Shown here one piece after another: positions 26,101 to 57,345 of a stretch of 64,000 bases of DNA. The notes beneath the pieces are model-generated. The model made no database searches. It saw only the letters and a program-made list of their open reading frames with translations, and had not been told where the DNA came from. This DNA is from Strigops habroptila (taxonomy: Eukaryota; Chordata; Aves; Psittaciformes; Psittacidae), in NCBI RefSeq assembly GCF_004027225.2, contig NC_046358.1, forward strand, positions 69,459,028 to 69,523,027, in the 5' to 3' direction. Each line of letters opens with the position of its first letter. The first letter of the stretch is position 1. The position numbers and the translations under genes are program-made.

Positions 26101-28420
26101 GTATATAGTGAAAGAGGTACTGCGTATTGAACAAGACAAGGCTCAAGCTGATGAAATCCTGAAGCTCAAAGAAGAATTGGAAGAGCTCAGGAGGCAGGAA
26201 GGAACTAGAGAGAATGAAGTCATCCTTTTACGCCAACAAATTGCTGTGCTGTCCAGTGAGAAAAACAAAGAGCAGGAGAAGGTAACAGAGAAGGAGGTGC
26301 TGAAGCTGCAGAATGATCCCCAACTGGAGATGGAATTCCGGATGTTGCAAGAGAACAAGCAGAGGGAGAGCGCCCTTCGGCAGAAGCACGAGGAAGAGCT
26401 CAGCTTCCTCCAGGACAAACTCAAACGTCTTGAGAAGGAACGGGCCATCGCTGCGGGCAGAATTACTGTCAAGGAGGTGCTGAAGGTAGAGAAAGACTTG
26501 GCCATTGAGAGAGAGGTGAATGAGCTCCGGCGCCAGTATGAAGATGAGAAGTCCAAGGGTCGTTCCAACAAGAGGGAGAAAGCTGAGCTGCTCAGGAAGA
26601 TCCAGCTGCTGGAGGAAGAGAACTCCAAGGTGGTCGTCCAGGAGAAAGTGCGTGAGATTGTGCGCCCAGATCCCAAGGCTGAAAATGAAGTTGCCAACCT
26701 TCGTTTGGAGCTGGTAGAACAGGAGAGGAAATATCGAGGTGGTGACGAACAGCTGAAGAGCTGCCAGAACGAGCTGGCTGCTCTGAGGAACAGAGGGCCA
26801 CTGGTAGAAGTCAAAGAAGTCATTAAGGAGGTCATTAAGTACAAGAATGATCCAGAAACCGAAAAGGAACTACAGCGACTCCGGGAGGAAATCATTGAGA
26901 GAACAGGAGCAATTGAAAGAGCTGACCTTGAAATCTACCAGCTGAAACAAGAGATACAAGCTTTGAAAGATACCAAACCTCAAGTGCATATGAAAGAAGT
27001 TGTTCAAGAGATTCTGCAGTTTCGGGAAGACCCCAAGACTAGAGAGGAGGTCGAGTCCCTGAGAGTGCAACTAGCAGATGAACAGATGAAACACATTGAC
27101 CTGGAGAGGGAGCGCCTTCTTCAAGAAGAGAAAGTAAGACAGAAGGAGGAAGAACTCTCCCAGGTGAAGGAGAAAGTGGTCCAGCAGGAAGTAGTGAAAT
27201 ATGAGCAAGATCCTGCCTTGAAAGCTGAAGTCAACTCCTTCTCTCAGAGCATTGAGAGCGAGCTGAAGCAGATTGACGGCCTCCGCGAGGAGCTCCGCAA
27301 GCTGCAGAGGAGGCGGTCGGAGCTGGAGCGTCAGCTCGAAGAACTTGAGAAGGAGAGACAGGCCCGCAGAGAGGCCGAGCTGGAGGTGCAGAGGCTGAGA
27401 ATTAGGTTGAATGAGCTGGAAGAACAGGAGAGGGAGACAACAGAACGAGTAACTGTGAAACAAAAAGTGATCCTTCAGCAAGATCCCCAGCAAGAGAAGG
27501 AGCACTCCCTTCTCAAGCTGGAGCTAGAAGAAGAGAAGCACCGGAGACAAGTCCTGCAAACTGAACTAGAAGCCCTGAGAAAGAAGCTCCTTTCTTTGGA
27601 GAAGATGGAGGTCAAAGAGAAAGTGGTCTTTTCAGAGAGCGTCCAAGTGGACAAGGGAGACACTGAGTATGAGATTCAAAAGCTGAAGAGCAATCTGGAG
27701 GAAGAAAGTAGGCGTAAGAGGGAGCTAGATGCAGATATTAATCGCCTTGAAACCAGGCTGTCTGAGGTGGAATTCAACAACTCCAAGTCGTCAAAGGAGC
27801 TAGACTTATTAAGGGAGGAGAATCACAAACTCCACCTTGAGAAACAGAACCTGCTGATGGAAACCAGGAGACTGCAGTCAGAGATTGAACTCACAGCAAC
27901 AGAAGCTCAGGATTTGAGAAACATGACCCATGTGGACCGTGGAATAAACCTGGACTCCAGATTCCAAGCTTTGGAAAGAGAGTTAGATGATCTGAAGCAG
28001 TTATCCAGAGAAAAAGATGCAGAGATTGAGCAACTCCAAAATCGCCTCAAGACAGTGGCCATCAAGAGGGAACAAAGAGAGAACCACCTGAGGCGCTCCA
28101 TTGTGGTCATTGACCCCGATACAGGAAAAGAAATGTCTCCAGAGGAAGCTCATGTGTTTGGCCTCATTGAGTGGAGCCTGTTTGTCAAACTGAAGAGCCA
28201 GGAATGTGACTGGGAGGAGATCTCAATAAAGGGTCCCAATGGGGAATCGTCTGTGATCCTTGACAGGAAGTCTGGTAGAGAGTTCTCAATTGAGGATGCC
28301 CTGAAAAGCGGGAGGCTAACCACGGCTCAGTACAACAGTTACCTCAACAAGGAAATGTCGATCCAGGAGTTGGCAGTCCTGGTGTCGGGAAGTAACTACA
28401 CAGCGCTCCCTCCACTTTAG
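2097..28420 (+). CDS. PPL: Periplakin, complete coding region in 22 exons
   Basis: Plakin-family cytoskeletal linker; in mammals it works with envoplakin at desmosomes and in the cornified envelope and binds intermediate filaments. The 22 exons listed separately join without a frame break into about 1763 residues (human 1756). Order: short basic N-terminus; spectrin-repeat plakin domain, about residues 25-840; an SH3-like insert in it, about 393-455, across exons 11-12; a coiled-coil rod, about 870-1650, all in exon 22, with repeated KEVLKxxxDP-type breaks; a C-terminal linker from about 1655. There is no plakin-repeat array beyond the linker, as expected for periplakin. The start at 2097 is chosen because MHSLFRKRNKGKYSP matches the family N-terminus. 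The end differs from human: after LVSG the bird has SNYTALPPL instead of QK. Introns contain CR1 copies but no disruption of coding exons. Confidence 0.97.
2555..2688 (+). mobile_element. CR1 LINE 3' end in PPL intron 1
   Basis: Truncated copy of the avian CR1 3' end: TTGGACGGGGCTTGGAGCAAC, the GTGTCCCTGC segment, a CTTTAAGATCCCTTCAACCC stretch, and a decayed tail of ATTCGATGATTATGATTC type. Confidence 0.9.
3440..3858 (+). mobile_element. CR1 LINE 3' end in PPL intron 1
   Basis: About 420 bases of CR1 including the GAGCTGGGCTTGTTCAGCCTGGAG region, the CTTCCCTGTGAG and GTTGCCCAGAGAAGCTGTGG segments, and the final CTTTAAGGTCTCTTCAACCC with a short tail. It is 5'-truncated with no usable reverse transcriptase frame. 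Confidence 0.93.
3859..11809 (+). other. Rest of PPL intron 1, no gene seen
   Basis: Long non-coding intron. Reading frames here are short and unlike known proteins. Visible landmarks are a FOX-like GTTTACAAACACC at about 4316, an A-rich tract at 7190-7250, a TTATTATTATTATT run near 7550, and a GATA-motif group with a palindrome at 8181-8232. No exon of another gene was recognised on either strand. Confidence 0.6.
8181..8232. promoter_or_regulatory. GATA-motif cluster ending in a 16-bp palindrome
   Basis: GATAAG occurs at 8181-8186 and 8190-8195, followed by a perfect palindrome AATAAGATATCTTATT at 8217-8232. This could be a GATA-factor bound intronic element. The evidence is motif content only, and A/T-rich DNA produces such motifs by chance. 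Confidence 0.3.
11810..11909 (+). CDS. PPL: PPL coding exon 2
   Basis: Acceptor TCCCCAG|C; encodes ISSRELTELIERLQKNADQV and onward to SRMQN. Donor AAT|GTAAGC. The frame joins exon 1 exactly (residues about 21-54). Confidence 0.95.
12427..12581 (+). CDS. PPL: PPL coding exon 3
   Basis: Acceptor GGCCAG|GAC, donor GAAGA|GTGAGT. Encodes the family segment LLYVLDGDAAIARHMKHPQG (residues about 55-106). Confidence 0.95.
13038..13158 (+). CDS. PPL: PPL coding exon 4
   Basis: Acceptor CCTGCAG|C, donor AAACAG|GTACCA. Encodes IRQLKERVANLRVKHDQIYS to VIEEKQ, matching the plakin-domain N-terminus. Confidence 0.95.
13606..13731 (+). CDS. PPL: PPL coding exon 5
   Basis: Acceptor CACTGCAG|GAT, donor AGCAAG|GTCAGT. 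Encodes GFGTDLPLVNSQVEEHNIFH and onward (residues 147-188), very close to human. Confidence 0.95.
14000..14041 (+). CDS. PPL: PPL coding exon 6 (42 bp)
   Basis: Very short exon encoding EYMSDFQDKYQKLL. Acceptor TTACTAG|GAA, donor TTG|GTAAGA; both ends are in phase 0, so the frame is kept. Confidence 0.93.
14156..14317 (+). CDS. PPL: PPL coding exon 7
   Basis: Acceptor TTCCCAG|GCC, donor TATGAG|GTGTGT. Encodes SLQDYMQRCTNKLYWLDQQA and the DWSDHNLDYPSRRRQYE segment typical of periplakin. Confidence 0.96.
14428..14550 (+). mobile_element. CR1 LINE 3' fragment in PPL intron 7
   Basis: About 120 bases of the CR1 3' end (GGGGCTTGGAGCAACCTGG, then GATGAGCTTTAAGGTCCCTT, then GTGATTCTATGA). Confidence 0.9.
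14861..14968 (+). CDS. PPL: PPL coding exon 8
   Basis: Acceptor TCCATCTAG|AAC, donor ATCGAG|GTGAGC. Encodes NFIHRRLEEKEEAINKLHAD and onward (residues 257-292). Confidence 0.95.
15484..15579 (+). CDS. PPL: PPL coding exon 9
   Basis: Acceptor TTGCAG|GCT, donor CACAAG|GTACCA. Encodes AHIEAVHADWKEYLNLLICE and onward (residues 293-324), nearly identical to human. Confidence 0.96.
16599..16721 (+). CDS. PPL: PPL coding exon 10
   Basis: Acceptor TTCCGCAG|TTT, donor CTGGAT|GTGAGT. Encodes FQKDTKDAQELLKKVDTDLD to LLRELD (residues 325-365). Confidence 0.95.
17646..17792 (+). CDS. PPL: PPL coding exon 11 (start of SH3-like domain)
   Basis: Acceptor GTGCTAG|GAC, donor GAGCAG|GTAACA. Encodes the end of a spectrin repeat, then YRRETPLQPVPVEALCEYEG, the first strand of the SH3 insert. 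Confidence 0.95.
18607..18758 (+). CDS. PPL: PPL coding exon 12 (rest of SH3-like domain)
   Basis: Acceptor CCCCAG|GGC, donor GACCA|GTACGT. Encodes ISRGAHYTLQKNSGDIWEVA and CFMIPPPDAEAIALAD. The W of the SH3 fold is kept. Confidence 0.95.
19280..19377 (+). CDS. PPL: PPL coding exon 13
   Basis: Acceptor TTATACAG|A, donor TTGGAG|GTGGGG. Encodes IANHYVSVKEKTANCKNILQ and QRYEGLKADSIG. The phases fit both neighbours, but this is one of the less conserved parts. Confidence 0.92.
19674..19831 (+). CDS. PPL: PPL coding exon 14
   Basis: Acceptor TTATCCAG|AT, donor CTCAAG|GTATGG. Encodes VRGRQLLAGLEKVNSDLDKQ and the PPLEQSRAVQDSTERSKDLK stretch, matching human closely. Confidence 0.95.
20793..20971 (+). 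CDS. PPL: PPL coding exon 15
   Basis: Acceptor CTACTGCAG|AAC, donor GAGAA|GTAAGT. Encodes NITNEVRRIEPEKMRKIQEC and onward to LLSAAQEK (residues 551-610). Confidence 0.95.
21075..21213 (+). CDS. PPL: PPL coding exon 16
   Basis: Acceptor CCATTCAG|A, donor CTGCTG|GTGAGT. Encodes VEVATHLERSLQQGRDLLST and the DDTVPEDLRVVDRKKEELL stretch. Confidence 0.95.
22035..22228 (+). CDS. PPL: PPL coding exon 17
   Basis: Acceptor TTCCACAG|GCC, donor CACAG|GTAGGA. Encodes the conserved LASKFQEHCPDIERQEAELY and RFNNLSKQIDHR segments. Confidence 0.95.
22290..22602 (+). mobile_element. CR1 LINE 3' end in PPL intron 17
   Basis: Contains the GACATTAGGAAGAAGTTCTT, GCACAGGTTGCCCAGAGAAG and GGTTGGACACAGAGGCTTGG landmarks and the usual end before GGGATTCTGTGAATC. 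Confidence 0.93.
22879..23029 (+). CDS. PPL: PPL coding exon 18
   Basis: Acceptor CCTGCAG|A, donor CAAGCG|GTAATT. Encodes MQTLQKAESAYSNYRSNYDK and NIPNYEPQETDNIQQVE. Confidence 0.95.
23331..23414 (+). CDS. PPL: PPL coding exon 19
   Basis: Acceptor ATGCCAG|GCG, donor GTGAAG|GTAAGG. Encodes ALLSDIASKEQEVQKVSATA and QQYQQAVK (residues 772-799). Confidence 0.95.
23458..23985 (-). mobile_element. CR1 LINE in reverse orientation, PPL intron 19
   Basis: Reverse-complement CR1: begins AGAATGGTTTGGGTTGGAAG, continues GACCAGGTTGCTCCAAGCCC and GGGATGGGGCAGCCACAGCT, and reaches upstream CR1 sequence (CTGCAGGTGGGGTCTCACGA). It is one of only two CR1 copies here on the - strand. Confidence 0.92.
24390..24506 (+). 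CDS. PPL: PPL coding exon 20
   Basis: Acceptor TCCCACAG|GAC, donor GAGGAG|GTAAAG. Encodes DYELEAEKLRSILDLENGRN and the KPRLQSPAAKVKEE stretch, as in human. Confidence 0.95.
25153..25245 (+). CDS. PPL: PPL coding exon 21
   Basis: Acceptor GATCCATAG|GAA, donor CGGCAG|GTAAGT. Encodes EAVLAAKFTEVNAVNKQRLQ and NLEFAQSLLRQ (residues 839-869). Confidence 0.95.
25736..28420 (+). CDS. PPL: PPL coding exon 22 (rod, linker and stop)
   Basis: Last coding exon, 894 codons plus stop. Acceptor CTCAACAACAG|CAA. The open frame continues 39 bases further upstream, but splicing fixes the start here. It encodes the whole coiled-coil rod with regularly spaced breaks of the KEVLRIEQD / KEVIKYKNDPE type. The C-terminal linker follows (RRSIVVIDPDTGKEMSPEEA and CDWEEISIKGPNGESSVILD), related to the plakin linker that binds intermediate filaments. 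It ends LVSGSNYTALPPL before TAG at 28418; human ends LVSGQK. Confidence 0.97.
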   Translation, partial: QPEVQMTENFVQSKKSVRPVEEVWKLKKELEDETQRRQQLEAEIKAIQSNIVHLQNQKPQETIVKKELLKKVPDPQLEESFHKLQQNLAEEQRKNQVLQDEVEALKIRLRVLEHEKREGGQEYIVKEVLRIEQDKAQADEILKLKEELEELRRQEGTRENEVILLRQQIAVLSSEKNKEQEKVTEKEVLKLQNDPQLEMEFRMLQENKQRESALRQKHEEELSFLQDKLKRLEKERAIAAGRITVKEVLKVEKDLAIEREVNELRRQYEDEKSKGRSNKREKAELLRKIQLLEEENSKVVVQEKVREIVRPDPKAENEVANLRLELVEQERKYRGGDEQLKSCQNELAALRNRGPLVEVKEVIKEVIKYKNDPETEKELQRLREEIIERTGAIERADLEIYQLKQEIQALKDTKPQVHMKEVVQEILQFREDPKTREEVESLRVQLADEQMKHIDLERERLLQEEKVRQKEEELSQVKEKVVQQEVVKYEQDPALKAEVNSFSQSIESELKQIDGLREELRKLQRRRSELERQLEELEKERQARREAELEVQRLRIRLNELEEQERETTERVTVKQKVILQQDPQQEKEHSLLKLELEEEKHRRQVLQTELEALRKKLLSLEKMEVKEKVVFSESVQVDKGDTEYEIQKLKSNLEEESRRKRELDADINRLETRLSEVEFNNSKSSKELDLLREENHKLHLEKQNLLMETRRLQSEIELTATEAQDLRNMTHVDRGINLDSRFQALERELDDLKQLSREKDAEIEQLQNRLKTVAIKREQRENHLRRSIVVIDPDTGKEMSPEEAHVFGLIEWSLFVKLKSQECDWEEISIKGPNGESSVILDRKSGREFSIEDALKSGRLTTAQYNSYLNKEMSIQELAVLVSGSNYTALPPL

Positions 28421-28917
28421 AAACTTTCCTGAAGAGCAGCTGGTCAGAGCTGCACCACTTGTTACCTACCAGATCACTGCAAATCCTTGCCCTCCTTCGC
28501 GTCTTCCAAAATGCTAGAGCCTCTGTCCCAGCCATGCTACGAAGCCATACTGCTTGCTGTCATACACTGCAGAAAAGCACCACCAGCAGTAGAGAACACG
28601 TTTGTCAGGACAACAGCAAAACCTTCTACCCCTCTTCATCCCTACCTACTCACTCAACCTAACAAAACCCAAGACAAAAGCCTCAGGACTATGAAGTACC
28701 TGAAGTCCAAAGACTCAGTAGAACCTGCAGTTTCCTCAATGTAGTCGCATAAAAAGCTGTACACAGCAGTCATTAGAGAGACTGAAGGTCCAGATGACTC
28801 TGAGGTGACCCGCAGGAGCTGGTTCCATCAGCTGCATGTTTGTAAGCCAGACAGTTCCATGGTGCACAACTCACTATGAACGATGGGATCATCTTCTGAG
28901 AACACCAGCTCTGTAAA

Positions 28918-28923
28918 AATAAA
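28918..28923 (+). terminator. PPL: Proximal AATAAA poly(A) signal of PPL
   Basis: AATAAA about 500 bases after the stop; a possible short 3' UTR form. Confidence 0.6.
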
Positions 28924-29304
28924 GGTGTGCTACACATCTCAGTTCAGTGCCACCATGCCAACACCTAAACACCATCATCTTGTTCACCTACGTGCCTATG
29001 CTGCTGGGGAAGAGTGAAGCAGATGTACTTTGACGGTGTCAGCTGTAGATCCAGGAGAAGCATTCACAGACCAGAGAGGTCAACAAAAAGTATGTGAAGA
29101 GGTGGCAGTACAGCCCAACACGAGAGCGTCATGTAGAGCAAGCAGCTGTACCCAAACGCAGAGTGCCTTCAGAACAGTTAGCTCACCTCATGGTTCAAAG
29201 CCGTTTGTGCTGGTATTTTACTGGTTGGAGTTACACGCAGCTACATGTTTCATTTACTCGTGTAAGGGAATGGGAAATAGAGGGGAATTCTATTTATAGT
29301 ACAA

Positions 29305-29310
29305 AATAAA
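29305..29310 (+). terminator. PPL: Distal AATAAA poly(A) signal of PPL
   Basis: AATAAA followed about 25 bases later by a T-rich stretch (GTTGGGTTTTCTTTCTTGG), the usual downstream element. It is the likely main 3' end. Confidence 0.75.
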
Positions 29311-29639
29311 AAGGCAGTGATTCCAATCAGAAGTTGGGTTTTCTTTCTTGGTTACACAATCTCTTTATCTTTGGCTTTACAAGAAGATGCCACTTCAGAG
29401 TCAAAGTTGAAAACCGAGACTGTTCATTTTAGCTGTTGACTCTTTTCCAAGAGGGAAATCGCTGGAGCAGCATTAAAGCTGGGACTAATAAGCATTAGAT
29501 GGGAGTCAAGTGCACTAAGGAATGGGACCTGCAGCTGCCGGAAAACAGGGAATCACACAGGGTTGGTACCAGGGGTTTCCACATCTAGAGCACATTCTTT
29601 TCCCTCAAATTTCAGCCAATACCCAAACCCCAGTAAACT

Positions 29640-29937
29640 GGTAAGGATTGGACTGTGACAGGACAAAGGGGAATGGCTTTAACCTGACAGAGGGGAGATT
29701 GAGATGAGACCTTAGGCAGAAGTTCTTCCCTGTGAGGGTGCTGAGGAGCTGGCACAGGTTGCCCAGAGAAGCTGTGGCTGCCCCATCCCTGGCAGTGTTC
29801 AAGGCCAGGTTGGATGAGGCTTGGAGCAACCTGGTCTAGTGGAAGGTGTCCCTGCCTGTGGCAGGGGGTTGGAACTGGATGGGCTTTAGAGTCTCTTGCA
29901 ACCCAAACCACTCTGTGATTCTGTGAAACTCTGCTGT
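29640..29937 (+). mobile_element. CR1 LINE 3' end between PPL and UBN1
   Basis: CR1 with the GCAGAAGTTCTTCCCTGTGA, CACAGGTTGCCCAGAGAAGC and GGTTGGAACTGGATGGGCTT segments and the CTCTGTGATTCTGTGAAAC end. It lies in the 1-kb gap between the two convergent genes. Confidence 0.93.
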
Positions 29938-30304
29938 CACCAGAAGCAGCTCTAAGCATTTACTGCACATCCACCAGGCTCTGGGGATTACCACCATTAT
30001 TTTACCTTCGTGAATCAAAATGTCCTGCAGGATCACACCGTTGCTGCAGGGGCTGAACCTCACGTGTTCTTTCCAGCAGATGTCAACTTCAAGCACCAGC
30101 AGGAGCACATTGTATGAGAATATGTAAATCTACCACCACCATGGCTAGAAACAGAGCTGTAGTTTACCTACTGCATAAGAGACTTTAGTTAAAACAGTGA
30201 ATAATTCGTTAATCAGGAAACAGGTGATCAAGAGGTGATCATCCAAGCTGAAATGCTTAAAATAATGAAACTAGAGGTAAGGAGATGGGGAAAAAAAGCA
30301 TTTT

Positions 30305-32643
30305 GGAAACTTTGAAACAATTTATTCAGTTGTTCTGTACAAGATGAACAGTTTGCATACCACCCCCACCATCTTCAGCAAGACAGTTCCAACACGCTAA
30401 AAAATACCACAGTAACCTGCAGCTCTTACACCCAAAAGGAGCTGCTGTCTGAAGCACATGCCACGGGAGCGTTGCAAGTTGCCTCTCAAGGCAGAGATGC
30501 CAGAATCCTGGCTCCCATCCACTGCCGGACCTCTGCACAGTTCTGCCTTGCCATGACTGCTCCATCTCATTCACTCATTCATTATAGCATGTAAAGAAAA
30601 AATATCCCACAGAAATTCCACCAAAGAAACATTTCCCTGAGGCAAGAGGCTTCGCTAAATTCCTAGAAGGAGGGCATTCTGCTCCAGCCACGCACACGGT
30701 GCTTCCCAGCAGAAGCAGTCAAGTGAAAGCAAAGAGAGGGAGTAGAACCAGTACCTCAAGTCACTGCTGAGCGTCCCTATCCTGCAGGTATCCGAGCGCT
30801 CTGTCAGCTACCAGGGGAAGTTGAAGATGCAAAGTACCTCTCAGGATCAGGCCTTCAACGGGAACCATGCGACATCCACTGCTCAGAGTCCATCATAACT
30901 GCTGTGCTTAGTTTTAAATCTAGTTCTGTCTTTGGCTCTTTTGCTACAACCTAAGTATTTTCTGTAAACAAATTTTAAATCTGAGCTGCTTATTCTATTT
31001 AAATACAAACAACGCACTGGTCTTGGGAAATTATCTATCAAATCAAATTGGAAACAGTCAAAACCAGGCAAAACTAAAGTAAAGATTTGCTGGTATACTC
31101 CGTGTCAGCATCCTTCCCAAAGCTCCCAAAGGAAGGCTGCAAGCTTTTGCTTGAAATACCAGTGAAGGCCATGTGGATCAGCACTATAACTGCACGATTC
31201 AGATCTGGCGGGGGGAGGCAGAGGGGGGGGCGGGAACAGGGGTGAGCAAAGGCAGACGGGGGGAGAGCAGAAAATCAAACCCCACAGAGCTTCGCTGGAT
31301 CCACAGCCTGCCCTTAGCAATGCACTGACTGAAAGGGTGCTCAGGAGAAGTATTTTAGGTCTGAAAGTTAAAAATTCACAAGACAAGACACCCCCCAATT
31401 CTAGAAGGTCCCATTCCTGCAGCTGCAACAGGCACGTGATCCTAGAGCAGAAGTCATCAAGGAGAGTAGTGTTATTCTCTGGAATTCATTTGACTAGTAG
31501 TGACCTTGGTTAATCTAAATCATTCCCTCTGCCCACCAAAGAGATTCTAACTGGCGACCCTAGGAAAGAATGGCTTTAGGGGTGGGTCTGGAACCCACCT
31601 GCACGTCCTCAGCTACAAACTTGGTGCTCTTGCTGGGTTTGGTGCTGTGTTCACAGACACCAGGACAGCACTGAAGTCCAGACAGAGCAGCTTTTTGTTT
31701 TTTTCTTTTTTGATGTGCAACCATAAAAAGCTCTATTAAATAAACAGAATACATTTTAAATACAGAATGATTAAAAAAAGGTTAAGGAGCACACAAAATA
31801 CGGCTGAAATGTGTGTCGCTAGTCCATTCTTGCTCCACCATAAAAGGCACTGGAATTATGTCTTCCTATACATGTGACATGCTGAGAAGTGTCCCAATCA
31901 ATCCAATGCATTCGATGGTAATGAGGATAAAACTGAGCAGGAAAAAAGCATCTCTTTGGAGGAAAAAAAAATCCAAAACCCAAAAGAAGTAGAATTCTCA
32001 AAGTCAATGACTGCATCTGAAAATGTCTCTCTAAAGAGTCTTCCTTCTCCTCCAGAGGGGAACATCAGGTGGTTCGTTAGATTGACCACACAGGAAATGT
32101 TAAGTCCTCCAATGAACTGTAGCAGTGTTTTATAGTACAATTGAACAGTTCCTCAAATGTCTTCAGAAAGCACTGGCAGTGCTAGAATTATCCAAGTAAA
32201 TCCAAAGCAGAGGAAAGAAGCACCTTCCATACCCTCCACTGGGAGACCAAGGAGGTAACTGGACTTGGAGGTACTTGGCAGATACAGACAGAGGTGGGTG
32301 AGAATCCCCTGCAAGAAGCTGAGCCACCCGTGTCTCCCTGCGAGTTCCAGCTCCTGCCAGTGCCAGGGAATGCATGAAGGGCAGCAGCAATAAAACAGTG
32401 CTACAAAATGCATGTCTCATTAGGGCATGGCTCAAGGTGGCCCTTGTGCAGGGCTTAGCTCTGAGCGCCTCCGAGCCGACACACCAATGAGCTCCTCATT
32501 GTGGTTCAGTCTCCAGTTGTCATGAGGGAAAAAAAAGAAAGAAAGGAAGGAAAAAAACCCAAAGACACAGCCGGTATCCAAAGTCCATGACCTGTCCTCT
32601 TGGCTTTATCCTATGCATGCTATAGCTCCCCTCCTTGCAGACG
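30305..32643 (-). other. UBN1: UBN1 3' UTR (about 2.3 kb)
   Basis: Sequence between the UBN1 stop and the best - strand poly(A) signal. It contains A/T-rich blocks and a purine-rich run near 32525-32560 but no coding frame. The extent is inferred from the signal at 30321-30326. Confidence 0.65.
30321..30326 (-). terminator. UBN1: AATAAA poly(A) signal of UBN1
   Basis: TTTATT on the + strand reads AATAAA on the - strand. It is the strongest such signal downstream of UBN1 before the PPL 3' end, about 1 kb from the PPL distal signal. Confidence 0.65.
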
Positions 32644-56130
<23,487 letters not shown>

Positions 56131-56319
56131 GGCTATGGCCAAGTCTTACCCCTCCTCATGGCATAGTTCCCATCGCACCCGAGGAGCTCTGCCCCAGTCG
56201 CACAGGTACGGATGTCACCAGCTGGTTACGGGTAATGGAGCACATTGGAAGTGGAACGAGTCATTTAATTCTCAAGTGTTCTTGGGAAACAACAGAGGCC
56301 CCGCTTGCTGCAATCGGTA

Positions 56320-57200
56320 GAGAGAAAGACAGAGTCAGCGCCGGCCCCGGGGCTCCCGCCGCGCTGGCAGCCCCCGCGGGGCCGCTTCTGCTCGCCCCAG
56401 CGCTCCGTTCCAAACGGCTGCGGGAGGAACTGCGGGACCCCACCGGGGATACCCCCCGGCCCTGTGAGTACCACTCCGGCCCCGCACCCGCGGGGGGCTG
56501 CGCGGAGGCCGGGTGCTGGCTGCGCCGCGGAGCGGGAGCGGGCCGCGGAGCTGCGGCGGGACCCGGGCCCTGGCGCTGCGGGGAGACCGATGCCGGCGCG
56601 CTGAGGGGGCGCGGGCCGCAGGGCTGCGGGGCCCGGCGCCGAGGGGAGGCGGTGCGGGAGCCGGTGCAGGGGCCGGGCCGGGCCGCACTCACCGCTGCCG
56701 CTGCCGCCGGGCTCCCGGGGCCGACTCCGAGCCCCGCTCCCACGTCACGTGCGGAGGACGCTGCCCTCGCGCTGAAGCCGCGCGCCCGGCGCCCAATCGC
56801 GGCCGGCGCCGAAGCCACGCCTCGGAGGAACGGCGCCCTGACGGCCGGCCCGGGCCACGTGACGAGAGCGGACCAATCCGCGCCCGCGGTGCCGCCCCGT
56901 CCCGGCAGCCCTCGCGCGGCGGCGGGAGGCAGAGGCAAGATGGCGTAGGTGTCGGCGGCAGAGGCGGGCTGTGCGCCCTGGGGTGGTCGGCACCCGGACC
57001 GGCCGTTGGGGCGCACCGGGAGGAGCCGGCGGCCGGCACCGGAGCCTGCGCCGGGCGTCCCAGAGCGGACACCCATAGACATCCTTGACACGAACGCTGC
57101 CGCCGCCGGGAGGCTGCGTCCCCCCGCTGTGGGGTAGCCCAGGCGGTAGCTCAGCCCCGGCGGGGTGGGAGGATTGCGGAAGAGCGTGAACCGCGCGGGT
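56320..57200. promoter_or_regulatory. UBN1: CpG island, probable two-way promoter at the UBN1 5' end
   Basis: Very GC- and CpG-rich. It holds CCAAT boxes (56793-56797 and 56873-56877), a CACGTCACGTG element (CRE with E-box, about 56741-56751), a second CACGTG (56856-56861) and a YY1-type AAGATGGCG (56937-56945). A non-coding exon leaves leftwards by the donor at 56693/56692. The YY1 site is on the + strand, where such sites typically lie just downstream of a start, which hints at rightward transcription too. In human, UBN1 and GLYR1 are head-to-head neighbours. Confidence 0.7.
56693..56750 (-). other. UBN1: Probable non-coding first exon of UBN1 (3' part)
   Basis: On the - strand a strong donor GGCAGCG|GTGAGT ends this exon at 56693 inside the CpG island. 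The upstream limit, meaning the transcription start, is not visible; the value given is a guess at the CRE/E-box position. Confidence 0.45.
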
Positions 57201-57245
57201 GGAGATACGAACACTTTAGTAGCTGAGGCACAATAGAATACTGCT
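57127..57245 (+). mobile_element. Old LTR-like fragment at the edge of the CpG island
   Basis: Reads AGGCGGTAGCTCAGCCCCGG, then GGGTGGAGATACGAACACTTTAG, then GGCACAATAGAATACTGCTA (each broken up by drift). It aligns in order with the copy at 60527-60770, so it belongs to the same repeat family in the same orientation. Confidence 0.6.
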
Positions 57246-57247
57246 AG

Positions 57248-57345
57248 TGATGTTGTGGCGACAGCACGGGAGGGACGTGGAGCAAGCCCAGACGAGGCCG
57301 CGGAGGTGCTGCGGGGGCTGGAGACAGGCTGAACGAACCTGAGCG
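57248..57345 (+). mobile_element. Short CR1 fragment
   Basis: CAGCACGGGAGGGACGTGGA and GGCCGCGGAGGTGCTGCGGG match the middle of the CR1 3' region seen at 55366-55440. Confidence 0.6.

Larger units (their letters stand above)
28421..29325 (+). other. PPL: PPL 3' UTR
   Basis: Non-coding sequence from the stop to the second poly(A) signal. No repeat was recognised in it. The exact cleavage site is not visible. Confidence 0.75.

Noticed and set aside
26143-26895. 250-codon open frame on the - strand across PPL exon 22
   Set aside because: It is the serine-rich complement of a coiled-coil coding region, with no splice sites and no similarity to a known protein. The + strand frame is periplakin.
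56261-57214. 317-codon frame on the - strand and other long frames in the UBN1 CpG island
   Set aside because: Alanine/arginine/proline-rich translations are expected in any GC-rich island, in all frames. A UBN1 splice donor lies inside it.
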